Shown here: positions 60,392 to 64,000 of the stretch, piece by piece
How positions within the stretch are numbered: position 1 is the stretch's first letter
Layout: each line of letters starts with the position of its first letter
Assembly (NCBI RefSeq): GCF_947501785.1
Contig: NZ_CANMXB010000001.1
Span: 2,065,048 to 2,129,047, forward strand
Length of the DNA stretch: 64,000 nucleotides
Reading direction: 5' to 3'
Origin: an uncultured Litoreibacter sp.
GTDB lineage: Bacteria; Pseudomonadota; Alphaproteobacteria; Rhodobacterales; Rhodobacteraceae
Notes under the pieces: model-generated
Told to the model about the DNA's origin: nothing
Database searches by the model: none
Seen by the model: the letters and a program-made list of their open reading frames with translations, nothing else
Translations under genes and position numbers: made by a program

Positions 60392-60475
60392 GGAAGTGGC
60401 ACAAGCGGCGATGCCCGCAAGAGGTTGAACTCAATTGCCGAGTTGGGCTTTGCTCACGCAAGTTTCCCTCGTTGG

Positions 60476-60907
60476 TCAGCGGACGACATATACCGAGCAT
60501 TTCGCGTGCCTCACCACCCGCGCCGCGTTCGGGCCAAGCAGATAGTCCGTAAGATCCGCTTTGTGGGCCCCTACGACAATCAAGACAGGATTGGTTTTTC
60601 CAGCGAGATTCAGGACTTCCTCATAAGCTCGTCCAGTTGCGACAACATGGCGGACATTGCTGTTGCGTTCGGCATCAAGAGCCTTGGTGACCAGAACATT
60701 CAGTTGATCTTTGGTCTCCGACATCATCGTGTCGTGGTGGTCTTTGTTGAAGAAGTTTCCGACCTGGCTCATCCCGAAGTCAGGAAAGACAGCAATGACG
60801 TCAAGCTGGGCGTCATACAAATCAGCGAGCTGGCTGGCCATTTGAATCGTCTTGATGTCATCGTCACCATTGCTGACATCCACGGCGCATAGAACAGAAT
60901 TTGTCAT
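60476..60907 (-). CDS. Universal stress protein (TeaD-like) of a TRAP operon
   Basis: A 143-residue Usp domain: MTNSVLCAVDVSNGDDDIKT start, LYDAQLDVIAVFPDFGMSQV, then VVGAHKADLTDYLLGPNAARVVRHAKCSVYVV. The ATP-binding G-x2-G(S/T)-type end is represented by LLGPNAARVVRHAKCSV, with a Pro-Asn in place of the common Gly/Ser. Its start overlaps the TRAP permease stop by 4 bases, the arrangement in which TeaD binds ATP and modulates the Halomonas TeaABC ectoine transporter. By analogy it probably regulates this TRAP system. Confidence 0.88.
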   Translation of the reverse strand: MTNSVLCAVDVSNGDDDIKTIQMASQLADLYDAQLDVIAVFPDFGMSQVGNFFNKDHHDTMMSETKDQLNVLVTKALDAERNSNVRHVVATGRAYEEVLNLAGKTNPVLIVVGAHKADLTDYLLGPNAARVVRHAKCSVYVVR

Positions 60908-63510
60908 GCTGGCACTCCTTCACGGCCAATGCGGCCACGCTGCAGGAGCGCGACCAATAGCAAGAGGATCAGCGCCGGAATGAACACCAGTTCCTTCGGC
61001 ATCTGATTGGATGGCGCCTGCACGGACGCGATCTGCACCGGATCATCAGCATAGAAGTCAAAGCTACTGAGCGTGTCGCCGAACGGGGACCCGAAAGCGG
61101 GTTCATCCATTTTGACGACGCCGTCTTCTTCCAACAGCAACAGCCCCGATGCGATCAGGCGTTCATCCGGCGTGCCCTCCGGCACTGGCAGCACCAAGGT
61201 GGTTTCCTTGTTGTCGCCTGTGTCGAAGTCTGGGCCGGAGACGATCAGGCGCAGCTCCTGTCCGACACCTGCCTCGCCCAGCGCGGTGGTGAAACCGGAT
61301 GGCTCAATCTGCGCGAATGGCGGCTGAACGCGGTCCATGACGAAGTCAGGGCGGAACAGCATGAAGGCGATCAGGATCAGCGCGACGCTTTCATAGATGC
61401 GGCTTTTTGTCAGGAACCAACCCATGGTGCCCGCCGTGAAGATCAGGATCGCAATAGAGGCGGTTATAAAGACCAATATCCCCTGCGTCAGCGTCACGTC
61501 GATCAGCAACAAGTCGGTGTTGAAGATGAACACGAAGGGCAAGGCCACGGTGCGCAGGGAGTAGAAGAAGGCCACGAAGCCTGTCTTGATCGCATCCCCG
61601 CCAGAGACCGCAGCCGCGGCAAAGCTGGCAAGGCCCACAGGGGGCGTCACATCGGCCATGATCCCGAAGTAGAACACGAACAGGTGGACGGCGATGAGCG
61701 GCACGATCAGGCCGGACTGCGCACCCAGCTCGACCACCACCCCGGCCATCAGGGATGACACAACGATGTAGTTCGCCGTGGTCGGCAGCCCCATGCCGAG
61801 GACGAGGCTTAGCAGCCCCACCATCACCAGCATTAGGATCAGGTTGCCACCGGAGAGGAACTCAACGAGGTCGGCCATGACTTGGCCCACACCTGTTAGC
61901 GTCACGGTGCCAACGATCACGCCAGCGGTTGCGGTTGCAAGGCCGATCCCGATCATGTTGCGTGCACCGTCAATCAGGCCTTGGATCAGGTCTGCGACGC
62001 CTTGGATGAAGGCCTCCGCCATTTCGCTTTCGCCGCGGAAGATGGCTTTGAGTGGTCGCTGCGTCAGCAGGATCACGAACAGCAACATCGTGGCCCAGAA
62101 GGCCGACAGGCCGGGGGACTTTTGCTCGATCATCAGGAAGTAGACCAGCACGATGATGGGAAGCAGGTAGTAGAGACCCGATTTGTAGATCTCGCCTACG
62201 ACGGGCAGCTCGACCTTTTCGGCGTTGGGGTCATCGGGCTCCAGATCTGGCACTGAGGCGGCGAGCCACAGCAGGAACGCATAAGCCACGAAAATCAGCG
62301 CAGACATTACAACGCCGGACATGCCGGGCACGGCCGCAACGATCCATCTGACTGGATATTGCACCCCGTAGCACAGCCCTGCGAAGCCCGCGAAGAACAA
62401 CGCCATGCCGCCGATGGTCTTGCCCATCGACACCACGCGGTCGCCCAATGTCGGCATGTTGTTTTTCACCGCTTCCAGGTGAACGATATAGACCAGCGCG
62501 ATGTAGGAAATCGTCGCGGGCAGGAAGGCGTGGGTGATGACCTCGACATAGGAAATGCCCACATATTCCACCATCAAGAAGGCGGCTGCGCCCATAACAG
62601 GCGGCATGATTTGGCCGTTGACCGAAGAAGCCACCTCGACCGCGCCCGCCTTCTCGGAGCTGAACCCCACCCGTTTCATCAGCGGGATGGTAAACGTGCC
62701 GGTGGTCACCACGTTGGCAATAGAAGAGCCGGAGATCAGGCCAGTTGCGGCAGACCCGACAACGGCGGCTTTTGCGGGCCCGCCCTTGAGGTGGCCCAGA
62801 GCGCCGAACGCCATCTTGATAAAGTAGTTCCCTGCCCCGGCCTTATCGAGAAGTGCGCCGAACAAGACGAAGAGGAAGACGAATTTGGTGGACACCCCGA
62901 GCGCAATGCCGAAGACGCCCTCGGACGTGATCCACATATGGCTCATGGCCTTCTTCAGCGACGCGCCCTTCCAGCGAATGACATCTGGCACCCATTCAGA
63001 CGAGCCGAAGAAGACGTAGCCGAGGAAAATCGTGGCTATGATCGCCATGGCGGGGCCAAGCGCGCGGCGCGCGCCTTCAAACAGGATCAGCAGGCCTGCA
63101 AGCGCGAACCACTTGTCCATGTCGTCGGCCAAGCCGCCTGCATCGACGATCTTTTGGTAGAAAATGAAGCCGTAAAGCGCGGTGAAGACGCCGAACAACC
63201 CGAGGAACCAGTCCTGCAAGGGTATATAATGTCGGGGGCTGGATTTCAGCGCGGGATACGCCATGAAGGCGAGAAATATCGCGAAAGCCAGGTGGACCTG
63301 GCGGGAGTTATTGATGATGTCACCGGGCAGGATGTAGTTTGCCAGCGGCGAGGCCAGCAGTACCTGAAACAGCGACCAGACGACGGCAACAATGGCGAGC
63401 ATGGTGCCCACGGAACCGGCTGGATCACGGGCGCCGGCGTCAGAAGAGGCAACAAGGTCCTGAAGCTCTTCCTCGCTAAGCGCGCGGTTCTCTGTTGATT
63501 TGTCGGCCAT
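60904..63510 (-). CDS. Fused TRAP permease (DctQ-DctM 4TM/12TM), TAXI-associated
   Basis: An 868-residue fusion of the small and large TRAP permease subunits. The N-terminal quarter (about 35-215) carries the four DctQ-like helices; the DctM half includes GSAATGLISGSSIANVVTTGTFTIPLM and GLGMGLPTTANYIVVSSLMAGVVV. The last 190 residues (YESVALILIAFMLFRPDFVM onward) form a periplasmic/membrane extension of the DUF3394 type typical of TAXI-linked fused permeases. It is between the TAXI receptor and the usp gene. Confidence 0.92.
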   Translation of the reverse strand: MADKSTENRALSEEELQDLVASSDAGARDPAGSVGTMLAIVAVVWSLFQVLLASPLANYILPGDIINNSRQVHLAFAIFLAFMAYPALKSSPRHYIPLQDWFLGLFGVFTALYGFIFYQKIVDAGGLADDMDKWFALAGLLILFEGARRALGPAMAIIATIFLGYVFFGSSEWVPDVIRWKGASLKKAMSHMWITSEGVFGIALGVSTKFVFLFVLFGALLDKAGAGNYFIKMAFGALGHLKGGPAKAAVVGSAATGLISGSSIANVVTTGTFTIPLMKRVGFSSEKAGAVEVASSVNGQIMPPVMGAAAFLMVEYVGISYVEVITHAFLPATISYIALVYIVHLEAVKNNMPTLGDRVVSMGKTIGGMALFFAGFAGLCYGVQYPVRWIVAAVPGMSGVVMSALIFVAYAFLLWLAASVPDLEPDDPNAEKVELPVVGEIYKSGLYYLLPIIVLVYFLMIEQKSPGLSAFWATMLLFVILLTQRPLKAIFRGESEMAEAFIQGVADLIQGLIDGARNMIGIGLATATAGVIVGTVTLTGVGQVMADLVEFLSGGNLILMLVMVGLLSLVLGMGLPTTANYIVVSSLMAGVVVELGAQSGLIVPLIAVHLFVFYFGIMADVTPPVGLASFAAAAVSGGDAIKTGFVAFFYSLRTVALPFVFIFNTDLLLIDVTLTQGILVFITASIAILIFTAGTMGWFLTKSRIYESVALILIAFMLFRPDFVMDRVQPPFAQIEPSGFTTALGEAGVGQELRLIVSGPDFDTGDNKETTLVLPVPEGTPDERLIASGLLLLEEDGVVKMDEPAFGSPFGDTLSSFDFYADDPVQIASVQAPSNQMPKELVFIPALILLLLVALLQRGRIGREGVPA

Positions 63511-63567
63511 GATGTCCCCCGTCAGGCTGTCCGCATTTGCGCAGACTTGTTTTTCTAGCGACGTGTG

Positions 63568-63591
63568 GGAGGGGCGGCGAACCGCCCCTCC
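63568..63591 (-). terminator. Intercistronic GC hairpin after the TAXI receptor gene
   Basis: GGAGGGGCGG (63568-63577) pairs perfectly with CCGCCCCTCC (63582-63591) around CGAA. It lies 15 bases past the TAXI receptor stop (63606) on the leftward transcript and before the permease start (63510). It has no U-tract, so it more likely stabilises the receptor mRNA. Confidence 0.7.
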
Positions 63592-63605
63592 GCAATAGTC
63601 TTAGC

Positions 63606-64000
63606 TTAGTCGATCAGACCTTTTTCCTTGTAGTACTTCGCAGCACCGGGGTGCAGCGGCGCGGACAGACCAGCCGATGCCATTTCCTTAGGATCAAGGT
63701 TGGCGAAGGCGGGGTGCAGCTTCTTGAAGTCTTCAATGTTTTCCATAACCGAAGATACCACCGCGTAGACCGCGTCTTCCGACACGTCAGCCGAGGTCAC
63801 AAAAGTCGCCCCAACACCGAAGGTCGCTGTGTCGCCGTCATTGCCGCGATACATGCCGCCCGGAATGGTGGCTGTCCGGTAGAAGGAGTTCTCATCAACC
63901 AGACCCGCGACGGCGTCGCCATCAACTGTAACCAGCACGGAATCGCAAGCGGTGGTGGCTTCCTGAATGGACCCGGATGGGTGGCCAACGGTGTAGACCA
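63606..64000 (-). CDS. TAXI-family TRAP solute receptor (C-terminal part)
   Basis: The C-terminal 131 residues of a TAXI (TRAP-associated extracytoplasmic immunogenic) receptor, cut by the window end. The frame reads [20 protein letters not shown] at the edge, the family's conserved G-H-P-S/N-G-S-I-x-E-A-T-T motif, and ends [14 protein letters not shown]. It supplies the ligand to the fused permease encoded downstream, separated by a hairpin. The N-terminal two thirds and signal peptide lie beyond 64000. Confidence 0.88.
   Translation of the reverse strand, partial: VYTVGHPSGSIQEATTACDSVLVTVDGDAVAGLVDENSFYRTATIPGGMYRGNDGDTATFGVGATFVTSADVSEDAVYAVVSSVMENIEDFKKLHPAFANLDPKEMASAGLSAPLHPGAAKYYKEKGLID

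Noticed and set aside
62359-63498. A 379-residue plus-strand open frame opposite the fused TRAP permease
   Set aside because: Its composition is typical of antisense shadow frames (His/Arg/Asp-rich) and there is no motif.

Overview
The window is a chromosomal stretch from a marine Roseobacter-type alphaproteobacterium (Rhodobacteraceae). The evidence is gene content and order: an fnrL-usp-ccoNOQP-ccoGHIS block with FNR boxes, dnaX-ybaB-recR, a membrane-anchored CycM cytochrome, many periplasmic-binding-protein transporters (three TRAP or TRAP-like sets, four ABC uptake systems), and moderately high GC. I see no phage, CRISPR array, integron or intact insertion sequence. Protein identities come from motif and family recognition by eye; no database search was possible.

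Layout. 1-4.5 kb: a Sel1-repeat protein, then a leftward DeoR-type regulator and a tripartite TRAP transporter (dctQ-dctM-dctP) with CGAAA-type palindromes upstream of both the regulator and dctQ. 4.6-17.5 kb: a galactoside utilisation locus. An IclR regulator, ABC ATPase and YjbR protein run left; a binding protein, two permeases, GH36 alpha-galactosidase, SDR sugar dehydrogenase, 2-keto-3-deoxygalactonate kinase and aldolase, SMP-30 lactonase and GH42 beta-galactosidase run right. Together these give uptake, hydrolysis and an oxidative (De Ley-Doudoroff) galactose route; galactonate dehydratase is not in the window. 17.5-28.4 kb: a CAU-anticodon tRNA, an FAD-linked D-2-hydroxyacid dehydrogenase-type oxidase, a BON-MscS channel, a lipoprotein, a DacA-type carboxypeptidase with SPOR domain, and a leftward yejABEF peptide importer.

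28.5-42.4 kb: mostly housekeeping genes: cycM, pheA, an SRPBCC protein, nudC, the SRP RNA gene ffs, a divergent alpha/beta-hydrolase and TetR pair with a double palindromic operator, dnaX, a small membrane protein, ybaB, a TraB/GumN protein, recR, an EamA permease, a HAD hydrolase, clpS, an RsmC-like methyltransferase and two SDR proteins. One of those SDRs has lost its catalytic residues. 42.8-52 kb: the cbb3 oxidase structural and assembly genes (leftward ccoN-O-Q-P and ccoG-H-I-S), a universal stress protein and fnrL, with FNR-type boxes upstream of ccoN, ccoG and usp. 52-60.4 kb: a branched-chain-type ABC importer, a GntR/FCD regulator and a NitT/TauT-type ABC importer, all rightward. 60.4-64 kb: leftward TAXI receptor (truncated at the window end), fused TRAP permease and a UspA protein, a TeaD-like arrangement.

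The main patterns beyond gene calling are: a strong GC-rich stem-loop directly after the binding-protein gene in four independent transport operons; two SDR proteins in which Asn replaces the active-site Lys; helically phased TGTGTAC repeats inside the galactoside locus; well-formed operators for the DeoR, IclR, TetR and FnrL regulators; and a CcoQ with a cysteine-rich tail. I did not find a convincing wholly new system.
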